Below are positions 9,585 to 21,650 of a stretch of 64,000 nucleotides of DNA, one piece after another. Below the pieces are notes generated by a model, which was given only the letters and a program-made list of their open reading frames with translations, was not told the DNA's origin and ran no database searches. Numbering within the stretch: the stretch's first letter is position 1; every line of letters begins with the position of its first letter. Source of the DNA: Nitzschia sp. DOCU1 (taxonomy: Eukaryota > Bacillariophyta > Bacillariophyceae > Bacillariales > Bacillariaceae); assembly GCA_951394045.1 (NCBI GenBank), contig OX595985.1:1488001-1552000 (forward strand), given 5' to 3'. The translations under genes and the position numbers were made by a program.

Positions 9585-12500
9585 ATGCCGCCGTCTCCTT
9601 CCAAGATGGCTGGCAAGATGACCGCAGTGTCCGAGAGCTCCACAGGGTCCGATGGTGGCGAGACTAAGAAAGCATGTCTTGTCACAGGAGAGATCAAAGA
9701 TTTGGAGGCCATTCGGGCCGCTGAAATGAAGTCTGGCTTCCGTGAGATGCTTTCGAGATTGGCTGACGACATCAAATACAACGCCAAAGTGGTAAAGGGG
9801 CACCCTTCCATCATCATCGTCAGCTTTTTGGTCTTTGCCATCCTCTGTAGTGTTGGGCTTGGACTTGTCTTTTTTCTTTCAAACGAGCAGGACAACGATG
9901 CCCAAGCTGATGCTTTGGATCTAGCGGTAGAGACTGGTCGCTGGTTCTGTAAGTATTGTTCTGCCAAGGTTCAGCACCATGGTTTTCGTTGCGTCCGTTT
10001 ACTAATGTCTTGATTTCGTTCTCGCATTCTCCAGCCGACCGATTAGATCGCGCAATCCTTCCGCTTTTCTCCATGGCGCAGTTCGTCGGCGAGCTGGTTG
10101 AGTTTCAGGACTTGGCTGGCCGCGTTGCGGAACTTCCCCTTCGCACTCCCACGGACCCCGGTGCTTCACCCACTCACCGTATTACAGATGGAGTTTGTAA
10201 TGATGAAGAAGTATATGCACGCTTTGCCGAAATCGCTGCCAGTATCAAAGAGAACGCCGACATGCAGGGAGTCCTCATCGCGTTGCAGTTGGTCCCCCAC
10301 GAGGTGGTATGTATGATTTACCCTTTGAACAACACTGAGGATTTCCCAGAGGGGGTGTATCTAGACAGTTCGGCGGCCGTAGGTCTTGATCTCTTAAACG
10401 ACCCCTCCCGTATTACTTTTGGCCAAGCGGTTTTGAATTCCGATGGGCTTTACATGGCTGGGCCTCTGACTCTCAGACAGTGCGCCGATGGAGATGGTTA
10501 TGACTGCGATGTCACAGTTTCGAAGGCTTTCATCGGGGCGCTACCGGTCTTTTCCGAAGTTCATACTATCGAAGCATTCGGAAAAGAGCACAAATTGTGG
10601 GGCTCAATTGAAGCCATAATTAATTGGGAAGCTCTCATCTCTCGGAGTGACCTCTTCGAACGCTTCAAGGATGACGGCAAGGAGTTTCAGCTTTCTCGCA
10701 GTGACATTGTGGTGGATCCCGAAACGGGCAAGGAAACCAAGGAGGTGAGATTCGGGGATTATTTAGGTTCGAATGTTGGATTGTTTGTGCTTTGCTCAAC
10801 TGCCCTCGGTTGTCATGAAAGGATGTCATTCTTGCCGAAACGGATGATTTCCAGGATAGCGACTATGACCGGGTTTCCGTCGTTCTTGATACAGTTGATG
10901 ATCTTTGGATAATGACTATTGCTTTTCCGAACCCGTCCTCCGGCTGGGTTACCTGGGCAGTTGTCTTGGCCATTCTCGTCTCGTTTGCCATGGCCTCGCT
11001 CATCTTCACCGTGATGCTGCAGAAGCAGAAGTTCAAATTGATGCAAAAGCGTTACTTGGAAGACATCGCCCAGCCACAGAAAATGCGGCTTCGAATGTTT
11101 CTTGATGTCCAAGATAAAGGAGAACTTTCTCCAGAAATGGAGAAGCAAATCCTCAACAAAAAGCCCATTGCTGACTTCTTTGCGCAGAGCACAGTGCTTG
11201 TAGCGGATATTTCTGGGTTCACGTCTTGGTCGTCGGAGCGTGAACCGAGTCAAGTGTTCCAGCTCCTTCAGACGGTATTCTTTCATTTCGACAAGATTGC
11301 TCGACGTCGCGAAATCTTCAAAGTTGAAAGTAATGGCGGTTCGTACATGGCCGTTGCTGGAGTTCCAGAGCCCCAAGCTGACCACGTCGTGCGTATGACC
11401 AAATTTGCACAAGAAATCATGCTCAAATTCAACGAAGTGACCCATGCAATGGACAAAATTTTGGGGCCCGAGACCTCCGATTTGAAGCTACGAATCGGCT
11501 TGTCCAGTGGTCCTGTAACCGGTGGCGTCCTCCAACGGGACAAATCTATCTTTCAGCTGTTTGGTGCGACGGTCAACACAGCCATTCGAATGGAGGCCAC
11601 CTCCGAACCAGGCCGCATCCATTTGAGTGAGAAGTGCGCAGATCTTTTGGTGAATTTGGGCAAGAAGAAATGGATCCAGGCCCGAAAGGAGAAGATCCTT
11701 GTTAAAGGCAGCGGTGTAATCCAAACCTACTTCATTACCAAGCAAAAGAAAGCAATCGCTTCGCCAACCGACGGGCAGCAAATGGAAGAAGTCGGTCGAA
11801 GGGTATCATTCTGTTCCGATCTTTCAGCTGAATCTGCCGACATTTGGGATGAAGAAGAAGAGGAAGCACTAATGGCGGTGCCTACGCTGGATTTTTCCCA
11901 GGCAAACAAGGATGAGCGCTTGATAGACTGGCAAGTTGAATCGTTTGTTCGCCTCTTGAAGCAAATCGTTGCCTACCGCAACCGAGGCAACCGCGCCAGA
12001 AAGCAAAAGAAAGACGAGTTTCCGTTGGACATAAAACGCGGCGAAACTCCACTGGATGAGGTAGAGGAAGTCATTCGTCTGCCAGCGTTCGACCCATCAA
12101 GGTGCGGAAAGGCTGTCGACGCCGAGTCTGTCACTATCAGTCCTGTAGTTCAGGCCCAGCTGCGAACATTCATTGTGCAGATTGCGTCCACGTACATGCC
12201 CAACAAGTTCCATAATTTTGAGCACGCAAGGTAAGAACCAGCAGGAAGCTCGGTGGAAGGACATCGACATGCACCCCATACTCAACATATCTTTATCTCT
12301 CGGTCGCTTTCAGTCATGTCACACAAGCCGTTCACAAGCTCTTGAGCCGCATTGTAACCCCGGAGGCTGTAGACTACGATCGCAAGAATACAAAAAAGCT
12401 TGCGCAAGACCTTCATACCTACACGTTTGGGATCACCTCCGATCCCCTCACACATTTTGCTGTTGTCTTCAGTGCGTTGATTCATGATGCAGACCACCGA

Positions 12501-13298
12501 GGCATCACCAATGGTATCTTGGCAAAGGAGAATCCTCGTCTTGCCGAGAAGTACCGAAACAAGTCAATTGCAGAACAAAATAGTGTTGATTTGGCTTGGG
12601 ACTTGTTGATGCAGCCACAATTTGTCGATCTTCAACGCTGCATTTTTGATACGCGCGAAGAATACGAACGATTCCGCCAACTTGTTGTCAATACGGTTCT
12701 TGCCACGGATATATTCGACCCTGAGCTCAAGGCGTTGCGGAACATGCGTTGGGATGCTGCTTTCCACGAAGCTCCGCTCCTTTTGGACGCGAGTCTCAAC
12801 GAAGACTCTACCGAATCCACCAGCGACGTTTTGGGTAAAAGCTTCCATGGCGGAGGATACAGGTCGGAAGAGGTGACCAGCCTAAAAATGGCCAAGGAGA
12901 TTTCGACCAACCGCAAGGCCACCATTGTCATCGAACACATCATACAAGCCAGTGATGTTGCGCACACAATGCAGCACTGGCATGTTTATTTGCGTTGGAA
13001 CGAAAAGCTGTTTCAGGAGATGTATGTGGCATACAAGATGGGAAGGGCTCCCATGGATCCATCGGTTGGTTGGTACAAGGGCGAGCTATGGTTCTTTGAC
13101 AATTATGTCATTCCACTGGCGAAAAAGCTTGACGAGTGTGGAGTTTTTGGAGTAGCCAGCGACGAGTGCTTGTTCAATGCTATCGAGAATCGTCGGGAGT
13201 GGGCTTCCAAGGGCGAATCTGTAGTGGAAGAAATGTTGGCCCGTTGCAGGCAGCTGGATATCAGGTTGGATTCGGTTTCCGAGGAGGACGAAGACTAG
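9585..13298 (+). CDS. Receptor-type nucleotide cyclase fused to cyclic-nucleotide phosphodiesterase
   Basis: Four exons (9585-9948, 10035-10744, 10822-12230, 12314-13298) give about 1155 residues. Order: cytosolic N-terminus; membrane span about 74-98; extracellular region about 100-395 (contains VILAETDDF); second span about 400-424; class III cyclase domain about 478-680; acidic linker; class I PDE domain about 823-1140. The cyclase has LVADISGF with the first metal Asp, KVES at the base-recognition Glu, and FGATVNTAIRME with the Asn and Arg used in catalysis. The second metal Asp (normally GD in VETIGD) is Gly at about residue 531. The PDE has HNFEHA, HDADHRGITN, LATD and ASDVAH, so its metal site looks complete. 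One polypeptide could thus respond to an outside signal and both make and destroy a cyclic nucleotide, or only hydrolyse it if the cyclase is dead. A fragment of the last exon is duplicated at 6494-6705. Confidence 0.92.
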
Positions 13299-13777
13299 AG
13301 CAGCGGGGAAAGCCTGGGTATCAAACTTTATATTTTTGTTGACACGTAATTTTGAAACTATCTACTATGATGCGTTCGAATGCTAGACGAGAACAGTAAG
13401 TAGTACCCGGCTGGGTCCAACCTACTATCAATTTGCGACTTCGAGCACGTCGTCGCGAAAGCAACAGGACTACAGGTTGACTGGTTCGTTGCCTCTACTG
13501 GAGTGCTTTCAGTATCGAATAGTGAGACGCTTGGGGACAAGCAGCGAACCGCGGGGACGGCAAAATTGAAAATTGATACGAGGTGCCATTAGGATGGGGG
13601 ACGATGATTGTGGTGAAGAAGTTGAAGATGGTAGAAGTAGCAGTAGTCGACGACTACATATGCCTGTTCTCGTCGCACGACTTTGTTGTGCTGTGTCTTC
13701 ATATAGAAAGAAAGTTTATTTGATGGTCTACCTTTCCTCCTCCTAGAAAGGTCATTGAAATGTCCACGAAGGATGCT
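13299..13777. other. Convergent intergenic region
   Basis: Gap between the 3' ends of the cyclase-PDE and MgtE-like genes. No coding frame, RNA gene or repeat is apparent; it is longer than most convergent gaps in the window. Confidence 0.4.
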
Positions 13778-14707
13778 TTATAGCTCCAATCCAAAAAACT
13801 TGAAGATGTAGTTTGCAATCATGAAATAAGACATGAGACCGCATACATCGACGAAACTGGTCATCGCGGGAGCGGCAATGACACTTGGATCCAATCCCAA
13901 AAATATGCATGCAAATGGAATGAATGAGCCCAACGTTGATGCAATGGTCGACACCAATGGCATGGTAAAAAATAGCACTGTCGCCACATGATGGGAGACG
14001 CCCAATAACTTGTAAGCGATCGGGCTCACTACGCTACCCAGCATGAGCCCCGACATGACGCCGGCCATCGCCTCTTTGGCAATGACGCGGGGGGCATCTT
14101 TGGGCTTGACGGCACCTGAACTCAATGCTGTCAGAATAGTACCAATCGTCTGGCCTCCCGTGTTCCCACCATGCCCAGCTAAAAGCGGAACAAAGTAAGA
14201 TAACTCAATGTGCTTTTCCAACGTATGCTCAAAGGAACCCATGATAACTGCCGTCATCGACAGTGAGCAGAGAAAAAGACCCAGCCATCCAACTCGCGTA
14301 AAACTTGTCCGATAAAAGGGTATCTGCAGGTAGTGAGCAACCTCTTCTTCGCTGGGTTCGCCTCCACCATGGCCATGTCCCCCGCCATGGCCTGCAGTGC
14401 CGATTTTGGTGGTTGTTGTCGTATGTTGTTTCAAGTCGGCTTTAAGCTGTTCGATTTCTTTTGCCTGATTTCGAATTGTTTCCTTGAGTTCGCCAAGGAC
14501 CGTCGAATCTGTCACGTCACCTTTTGCCATGGTTGACGGGGCTTGCTGTATGAATGGAAGCGGTGTTTGAAGAGATTTGGTTGCGTGGACTACTGGAGAA
14601 TGGAAATAGACAACCGCCAAAACAATCACGGCACACGAACGAATAGAGAAGGCTGGTCGTGTTCTATCCGAAAGAATGGAGGTGGCTGTACCACGTGTAG
14701 CAGGCAT
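13778..14707 (-). CDS. MgtE/SLC41-family divalent cation transporter
   Basis: Single exon, 309 residues. An N-terminal hydrophobic segment (CAVIVLAVVYFHSPVVHA) looks like a signal peptide. A coiled-coil stretch (KETIRNQAKEIEQLKADLKQ) and a His/Gly-rich linker (GHGGGHGHGGG) follow. The C-terminal half has about five membrane spans with the family signatures PLLAGHGGNTGGQT and DPSVIAAPAMTSFVDVCGL, which line the Mg2+ pore in MgtE. Only one MgtE-type half is present and the cytosolic N/CBS domains of bacterial MgtE are absent, so it probably works as a dimer. The His-rich linker may bind metal. Plastid or other endomembrane location is possible from the signal peptide but is not proven. An internal start at MAKGDVTD is a weaker alternative. 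Divergent from the vWA gene. Confidence 0.83.
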   Translation of the reverse strand: MPATRGTATSILSDRTRPAFSIRSCAVIVLAVVYFHSPVVHATKSLQTPLPFIQQAPSTMAKGDVTDSTVLGELKETIRNQAKEIEQLKADLKQHTTTTTKIGTAGHGGGHGHGGGEPSEEEVAHYLQIPFYRTSFTRVGWLGLFLCSLSMTAVIMGSFEHTLEKHIELSYFVPLLAGHGGNTGGQTIGTILTALSSGAVKPKDAPRVIAKEAMAGVMSGLMLGSVVSPIAYKLLGVSHHVATVLFFTMPLVSTIASTLGSFIPFACIFLGLDPSVIAAPAMTSFVDVCGLMSYFMIANYIFKFFGLEL

Positions 14708-15422
14708 CGGGTACTTGGAAGAAAGGGAGACTTTGCCACTCTGTTACTCAGAGTGAAGAGCCGGTTTAGCAGTCGAAGCAGGTTGTGCCTTGTTGATGGA
14801 AACACTGTCTGTCAATGGTCGAGAGGTTGAGGTTTTGCGGTAAGATCAATGAGATCTGTGGCTCTCTCCTCTGTCATCATCATGGTGACGTACGTCTTTG
14901 TCGCATGAGTCGAACCATCGAAGCTCAGGGGGAGGGAGGGGTGGAGGGGGAGATTCTCCCCTTTTTTGCTAGCATCGAGCGCGGCGGCATGCGCAGCCCG
15001 GCGGGCTCGAATGAAAATTTCAAGAACGGCTGAAGATTCAGCCGCCGCGCGAGCCGGCCCTCTGCGGAAAAAGACACGCAGTTTCTTGTGGCAAAGCAGT
15101 GTTCTGCAACCAACATAACGGAAGAAGGCTTTCGCCTCCTGCCCTCGCGACATGAAGGATATGAGAGCTATGATAGCTGGTAGAAGGGACGATTCTTATC
15201 TCGGCTCGAATGGTATGATCACGCAACAGGCAACACTATCATAGTCGACAACAGCAGTTGCCGTCTCATGGGTTTTAGGACAAGGACATACCTACCTGCA
15301 TATTATTTCACACTTACACCCGAGGATCTTGAGAGTTAGCGGAGCATTATTCTTGGTCACTGAAATCTTAAAAGAATTCTTCTAACCGGTGTAGAAATTG
15401 CAAGGGGCGCACAAGCAACAAG
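14708..15422. other. Divergent intergenic region, MgtE-like/vWA
   Basis: About 715 bp with a GC-rich, purine-rich patch at 14930-15060 and a palindromic GACGTACGTC at 14886-14895. No gene is supported. Probably a shared promoter region. Confidence 0.4.
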
Positions 15423-16869
15423 ATGGATCGCATGGGAATGGGCGGCGACTACAATCCTGGCTACGGCCAGTCCTATCGAAATCAAGGGGGGTACCAGCAG
15501 AGTGCAACCAATCTTCGAAGTTCTGTTGCGTCCGCACGTCCAGGTGTGCCCTATGCAGGAAACCAATCGGGATATTCAAACGGCATGATGAGCGATGTCA
15601 CTAGCACTGCCGGATACACCTTAAGCGGTCAGAACGACCCACAACAACACCAAAATCTTCAATTGGCATCGCAAGAGCTTACAGAGGGTAGGTAGCAGAT
15701 CAATAGTTTCGCAACAGATGCCGCTTTTCTCACGCTCTCTTATATCGGCGTGGTATCAACCCCATCTCTAGAACACGTGACAATTTTGGTAGAACAAGGA
15801 TTCAGTTTGGGTCTAGCAAGAGCGCTGGCAGAGAATACACAATCATTCGACCATCGTATTTGGGTCGTTGATAACTCGGGATCCATGCAGATTGGAGACG
15901 GTCACAGAGTTAACAACGCTGACGGGAAAATCACCATGCTTCCAGTAACCCGATGGGAAGAAATTCAAGACACGGTGATCTACCACTCACAAATGGCTGC
16001 AGTGTTAAAATCTTACACTCGGTTTAGGCTTTTGAACGATCCTGGACAGAGTGTGGGGCGTCAAGAGTTCTCAGTTGCAGAGCCCGGGCGCAATGTGGAA
16101 AACGATATTCGTCAGGCAAGATTGGTAATGACGAGGGCAAAGCCCGATGGCGTTACACCTTTGACAGAACATATCTGGGAGATTCAAGGAGAAATAAGGC
16201 AAATGCTACCTGAACTGCAGCGGACGGGAAGAAGGGTAAGTCATGAGAATTAAGACATCTTGCGTTGAATAGTATACTGATCGGTTCATGGTGAATTCTG
16301 TGCCTTGCAAGGTTGCGGTGATTCTTGCGACGGATGGCCTACCGACAGACGACCAGGGATATGGAGGCGATGAGATCACACAAGAGTTCATAAGGGCGCT
16401 GAGAGGGTTGGAGGGGCTCCCGATTTGGTTGGTCATTCGATTATGTACGGACGAGGCCAATGTTACCGACTTTTATAACCAGCTCGACGGGATGCTCGAG
16501 CTCAGCTTGGAGGTTTTGGATGACTTTCTCGGGGAATGCAAAGAGGTGCAGGCCAACAATCCATGGTTAAATTACGCGCTACCAATGCATCGGTGTCGCG
16601 AGCTGGGTTACCATGACAGACTTTTTGATTTGATTGATGAAAGGGCACTGACGAAGGGAGAACTTCGAGATTTCTGTGTGCTGTTGTTTGGAACGGACTA
16701 TGCACAGGTGCCCGACCCGGTAGTTGATTGGAAAGGTTTTATCACCTACATTCAAGGACGTTTGACTCAAGAGCAGCCTCAGTGGAACCCGGTGCGGAAG
16801 AAGATCAAGCCGTGGATCAGCATCAAGAAACTCAACAAAATGTACAACCCGTCATGTTCCGTAATGTGA
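15423..16869 (+). CDS. von Willebrand factor A domain protein with Gln/Gly/Tyr-rich N-terminus
   Basis: Three exons (15423-15687, 15772-16235, 16312-16869) give about 428 residues. The first exon encodes a low-complexity end rich in Gly, Tyr, Gln, Asn and Ser. Next comes a vWA domain: RIWVVDNSGSM carries the DxSxS metal-ion site, and VAVILATDGLPTDD is the later core strand with the conserved Asp. The C-terminal third contains NYALPMHRCRELGYHD and a short basic end (RKKIKPWISIKKLNKMY). No signal peptide or membrane span is seen, so the protein is probably cytosolic or nuclear and acts as a binding or scaffold protein. The specific partner is unknown. Joins restore QELTE-EHVTILVEQG and RTGRR-VAVILATDG. 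Confidence 0.85.
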
Positions 16870-17109
16870 AGTGGACTTCTGAATGCAACATTTCATCCAA
16901 CCGGCTATCTTACCAGTAGTATTCTCTATGTTTATGTTTGTCCCAAAGTGGCAAGAGTTTAAATAGAATGTCTCGCATTACTATGTCGTCCCCTTCCAGT
17001 TCGTGGTCCTCTGGCGACGCACCTGCAAATGCTTTTAAAACTGTGTAAGAAAGGTTCGTGTAGAATCAGGTTGAATGACTCGTCTTTACGTTGCTAGCCA
17101 CACTTTAGC

Positions 17110-19878
17110 CTATGGGAAACCGCCACTGCCTCTCATTTCGTCGCCTTCCACGCTGGGCTTTTTGCTATGAATCGAGAATTTGTCTCGCTTCACATCTGTG
17201 ATAAAAGGGGTCCAATGTAGCTTGGATGGATCCACTCGTGGCTCCTTGACGGGATACTTTTTGGCCAGCGTTTGGAGGAGCCCCTTCTCCGCCGCCACAA
17301 AGTAGACCCCATTGATAATCTTCAGAATTCCAAGTTGATTCAGGGTGAATACGATATCTTCGGCCATGATAGAAGTAATTTTAGAAATGTCCATAATGCT
17401 CATACTCGAGGCATCAGGGGCCTGATTCAGCAGGAAGTCCACAATCGTCGATGCCCAGTACGGCTTGTACGCCTGCTGGCCCAAATCCGACATCGGTTTC
17501 TCCGGCGATCCGACCTTCTCTTCCTTCTTGCTGAGCTCATAGGAAAAGGCAATTAGAAATCGACCGTATCCCTTTCGTTGATGACAGGGAAAGGTCAAGA
17601 TGCAGGCAAGATTATATCCCACATCGGAATATTTCTCTTTGCTATAGTATCCGACAGGATGAAAGCCCCGTTCGTCCACCTCACACAGCACATAAAATAA
17701 AAACGGATCGACGTCAAAGTACAATGTTTTGTGATCCAAAAATAGTTTTGCAATGTAGCAAAGGTTCTGACAGTATATTCGCTCTTCGAAACCGTCGACC
17801 TCGAACATAGAAAGGTTACCATTGCGATATATTTCGTTGCCTGGAGGATGTCTGGAGTGGACTGGTAATCGCGATTGAAAGCGCTGCAATTCACTCTTGC
17901 GCGAGAACATGTTGAGAGTAAACTCACACACGTACAGGACCTCAATCAAGCCACGTTCCGTTAAAAGCTCCTTGGGCAGGGGAGAAAAGTACCATGTTTC
18001 CATTTGATACGCCCCCAGTTCGATAAAGGATACATTCTTGACTTTGGTAACTTCTTCGTGCTCTCTCAGCGAGGCTTCATCAAGACCTTTGTGTAGTAAA
18101 AGAGAAAGAAAAAAGCATTAGCATGATATCGAGGTAATTGAGACGTCGAACAAGGAGCAAATCATACCTTCGTGTTCATCCAACTCTTGGGCCGCAATCG
18201 TCTCGACAATGTGCTCTCCTACGGACGTGACATGCACCGCTTCTGTTGGCAAGGCGACAATCCCCTTTTCTGCCGCCATGACGGTGGCAGGCGGCGCAGT
18301 GTCACTTGGGCGTGCACTATCTTGACTGTTTCCCATGACCACCGTGGCATCGTCATCCACCGACTTGCGTCGTTGTTGACGTGTTTGTCGAGGCGTCTCG
18401 GCCGTTCCTGCCCCTGGCGTGTTCGCCGAAGTTGTGGAAGTAGGCGTCGCCCCGTTGGAAGTATCCATGGCCTGCAAGTTGTTCGTACTACGTCTCCGAC
18501 TGGCCCGGGGCGCCGACACATCCACGGCGACTTCCTTTTTTTCATCTTTACGAGCTTCTTTTCGTTTGCGTTTCTCTTCTTCTAGTTTCAAAGCTCGTGC
18601 CTTGGCATTTCCCACCGACGGAGGACTCACAATGCGTTCCATACTGACCCACTCGTCCATGCGGCGATTAAAGTCTCGATAGTGCACATAATACCGCCAT
18701 TTCCCACTCGAGCTAGAACCCACCGGTACCCGATCAATCACATCGCACAATCGTACGCTGGCCTTTTGGCCTTGGCGAGTCTTGAAATGATGTGTGGTGC
18801 AAATTGTTTGTTGCTCTGTTTCTGTTTCCGAATCCGAATCTTCTGTCCACCAACTATCCTCGGAAGGATCTTCGACGCCATGCCATACTTCAATAACCGA
18901 CGACCGGGCATAGGGATGATGATCTTGTGCACCTCCCCCAGCAGGAGATTTTGCAGGAGTAATCGCGTTTAAATCGTCCTTCTCCCCTGTATAGGCAGCC
19001 GTGTCTATCTTGGGCGGCCGTCCCTTTTTCTTTTTCGGTTGATCGCCTGCTGCATCCGACGAAAGAGAATTGGAAGCAGATGAATCTGCGGTGGATGATA
19101 CTTTGGAGGCCGTTGAGGGCGCCGGTGCGGGAGAGGCAGCAGCAGCAGGCGGGGTGGGGGAACGATCCACGGCTGGATCCGGGGCTGGCCCTTCAGGAAT
19201 ACTCGATGAAGCTTCTTCCGCTGGTGCAAGTTCTGCATCTTCTTCCGGTTTGGGCTCTTCCTGGTGTTTCGCAGTATCAGTTGTTGATGTTTCTGGGACC
19301 ATTTCTTCTTTTTGTTCTACAGGAGCCGATTCTTTTTCCTTGAGGCCTACTGGAGTGGCCGGATTGGAAGGTGGAATTGTCGTTTGTGCTGGCTTTGGCG
19401 CGGGAGCAGGAACGTCGTCATGCGGCTTTTTAAGGCTAGGCTTGGGAGGCGATAACGTAAGAGGGGCCGAGCCTGCCAGAGGACTTTTTGTCTCTTTGCG
19501 CTTCAATTCCGCCTTGTTGCTACTGACGGATCGGGCCGAATCACTTCGTTTGAGTGGTTTCGGAGGTGGAATCGGGGTTCCCTTGTCCTTTTTCTTGGGC
19601 ATGATGGTCGCCAAACTATCACCCCTCGAAGCATCCACTTTTTTGGGAATTTTTGGTAAATCCGCCTTGTTTGGAGTTCCGTCGTTGCTTTGTTTCTTTC
19701 GAGGAATGGTCATGGTAATGTCGGGAGGTGCCGCGGCGGCAGCAGCATTTTCCAAGGACGAGGCCGTCACCGTGGCACTAGCACGTCGCGATGATTCTGT
19801 CTTGGATTTTTTGTTGGGGCGATCCAAGGCCGACGACTTTTTCACTCGCTTGGGAGTCGTTCCATCGGATTTCGGCAT
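17110..19878 (-). CDS. MYST-family histone acetyltransferase with chromo barrel
   Basis: Two exons (18168-19878, 17110-18086) give about 895 residues; the join restores EHEGLDEASLREHEEVTKVK. Residues about 1-360 are low-complexity Pro/Lys/Ser/Glu-rich. A chromo barrel (Tudor-knot) near 365-425 includes YYVHYRDFNRRMDEWV. The MYST domain (about 571 to 850) has VKNVSFIELGAYQMETWYFSP, ACILTFPCHQRKGYGRFLI with the acetyl-CoA loop and catalytic Cys, and SPEKPMSDLG with the catalytic Glu. This is the Esa1/Tip60/MOF type, which acetylates histone H4 in complexes such as NuA4. The zinc knuckle before HPPGNEIYR is degenerate: only the first Cys (VCEF) of the usual C-C-H-C set remains. The start at 19878 is the Met of MPKSDGTTPKR; the upstream open stretch looks like leader. 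Divergent from rsmG (about 500 bp). Confidence 0.92.
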
Positions 19879-20384
19879 GATAATGATGTTGAATCCAAAT
19901 TGAAAGAAGAATCTTCGGGGCACGGAAAGAGTCCGCAGAGAAAAAAGGAGTCTCTTGAATGACGAGATGCTTGAGACAGAAAGTATGGGTCGATAGTGGA
20001 GGGAGACGAGACCCTGGCAGTAGTAAAAATCGAGTTTCGCAGAGCGAGAGAACCTCACCGCGACGTGAACGATAGCGGTAGATGGACAGAAGTTTTATAG
20101 TACGCTTTTAGAAAGAAACCATGTGGATTGACCTTCGGTTGCCGGTAGAGAGTCTGTCAGTTTGCCGCTTCGACAATGACAGGACAGGTGACTCCTTGGA
20201 CTGCTGGTTCAATGGTTGTTGTTGTTGGACTCAAATGAGTGCACGCCTGCCATTCGTCGACCGCCTTTCACCCCGACACGGCCATCAACAAAACCCATCA
20301 AACGAACGAAAGAAAGAGTATCCATTCGACCGTCGGCCTCATGATCAAAAAGCCATCACATTCCATTCTTAATTCTTTCCGACC
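19879..20384. other. Divergent intergenic region, MYST/rsmG
   Basis: About 506 bp shared by two divergent genes. It should contain both promoters; no separate feature is recognisable. Confidence 0.45.
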
Positions 20385-20531
20385 ATGACTTCAACACAAC
20401 GGAGATCATATCCAATGGCGTTACCTTCGCTTCTATGGAGTTTGCTGTTGATTTGGCTCCATTCAAGTTCTGGCTTTTCGCCCAGCTCGTCGCAAAATGT
20501 GCGGACAGTCGCGACCGAGGCGTTGCGTGTT

Positions 20532-20565
<34 letters not shown>

Positions 20566-21479
20566 CGTCAGTGGACTTTGCCATGGATCCTGCGTCCCCC
20601 GAGGCACTTCAAATAATCCGAAAGCACTTGGGATTGACGCAAGAGCAACATAAAAAGCTCGCAGCCTTGGCTGTCTTGGTCGTTGATTGGAATTCTCGCA
20701 TCAACTTGGTCAGTCGAAAGGATTGTACGAAAGAAGTCGTATTCGGGCGGCACATTTTACCGAGTCTGGCACCATTAGGAATCAAAGGTGATGATTCGCT
20801 GTTCCGAATAGAGACAAAGAACGACGATGATTCGAAAAGATTCCAAGTTGTCGATGTTGGAACTGGCGGCGGATTTCCTGGGTTGCCATTGGCGATTGCA
20901 AATCCAGACTGCGACTTTTTGTTGGTCGACAGTGTCGGTAAGAAGCTGGGAGCGGTTCAAGACATGGCGGATCGGTTGGGCCTAACGAATGTAAAGACGC
21001 ACCATGGACGTGCCGAAGTGCTGGCATCCACAAATCGAGGAGCTTCGTTTGATCTCTGCGTCGGACGAAGCGTGGCGGCAATTCCGACATATTGCTTTTG
21101 GATTCAGAAATTGCTCAAGAAGAAAACAGGGAAATTGGCGTATATGATCGGTGGGGATATTGAAGAGGAATTGTTGGAGCAAGCAGAGTTGGATCAAGCT
21201 ATTGATGATCTTCTTCAATGCCCTGGTGCTTCCGACAAGCGCGTCCTTGTCTTTCCACAATCGGCGGTTACATCGATTGCGGCTGCCAGTGGCGAAAAGA
21301 TTCGGGTGCCAACCCCCACGCCCGGACTCAACAACAATAACAAGAATAAGAAAAAGTCCAGCAATAATAAGCGATCAAAGGGAGAATGGTCCAAGCGAGA
21401 CGCCTCGGCGCCCAAGCAACGAGGATATGAACAATTTCAACGATTTGACAGCCTGAATCCACCTCAGTCACAGGAATAA
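20385..21479 (+). CDS. rsmG: Plastid-targeted 16S rRNA m7G methyltransferase RsmG (GidB)
   Basis: Single exon, 364 residues. A signal peptide (MALPSLLWSLLLIWLHSSSG) ends before FSPS, matching the diatom plastid motif with Phe at the cleavage site. A poly-Ser tract from an (AGC)11 microsatellite (20532-20564) lies in the transit region. The mature part is RsmG: WNSRINLVSRKD, then the SAM-binding loop VVDVGTGGGFPGLPLAIANP, LLVDSVGKK with the acidic ribose-binding residue, and FDLCVGRSVAAI. RsmG makes the 7-methylguanosine in the 530 loop of bacterial-type 16S rRNA, so this copy should act on plastid ribosomes. The C-terminus is a lysine/asparagine-rich extension not found in bacterial RsmG. The convergent neighbour is about 170 bp away. 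Confidence 0.9.
20532..20564 (+). repeat. (AGC)11 microsatellite in coding sequence
   Basis: Eleven uninterrupted AGC triplets in frame encode a serine run in the predicted transit peptide of the RsmG protein; length changes here would be tolerated in frame. Confidence 0.9.
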
Positions 21480-21650
21480 TGCTCATCATGGATGCTTCTT
21501 ACATTCATCTACTACTCTAATAGAATGTTTAAGATTTTTAAAGTAGTGTGCTTTATGTAGACTCGGTTGATTTTATTGTAAAAAGAGTCGACCTGATAGT
21601 AACGAGGTAGGAGTGTAACAAGGCCTGCGATTACTGTTGGACGGTGAGAC

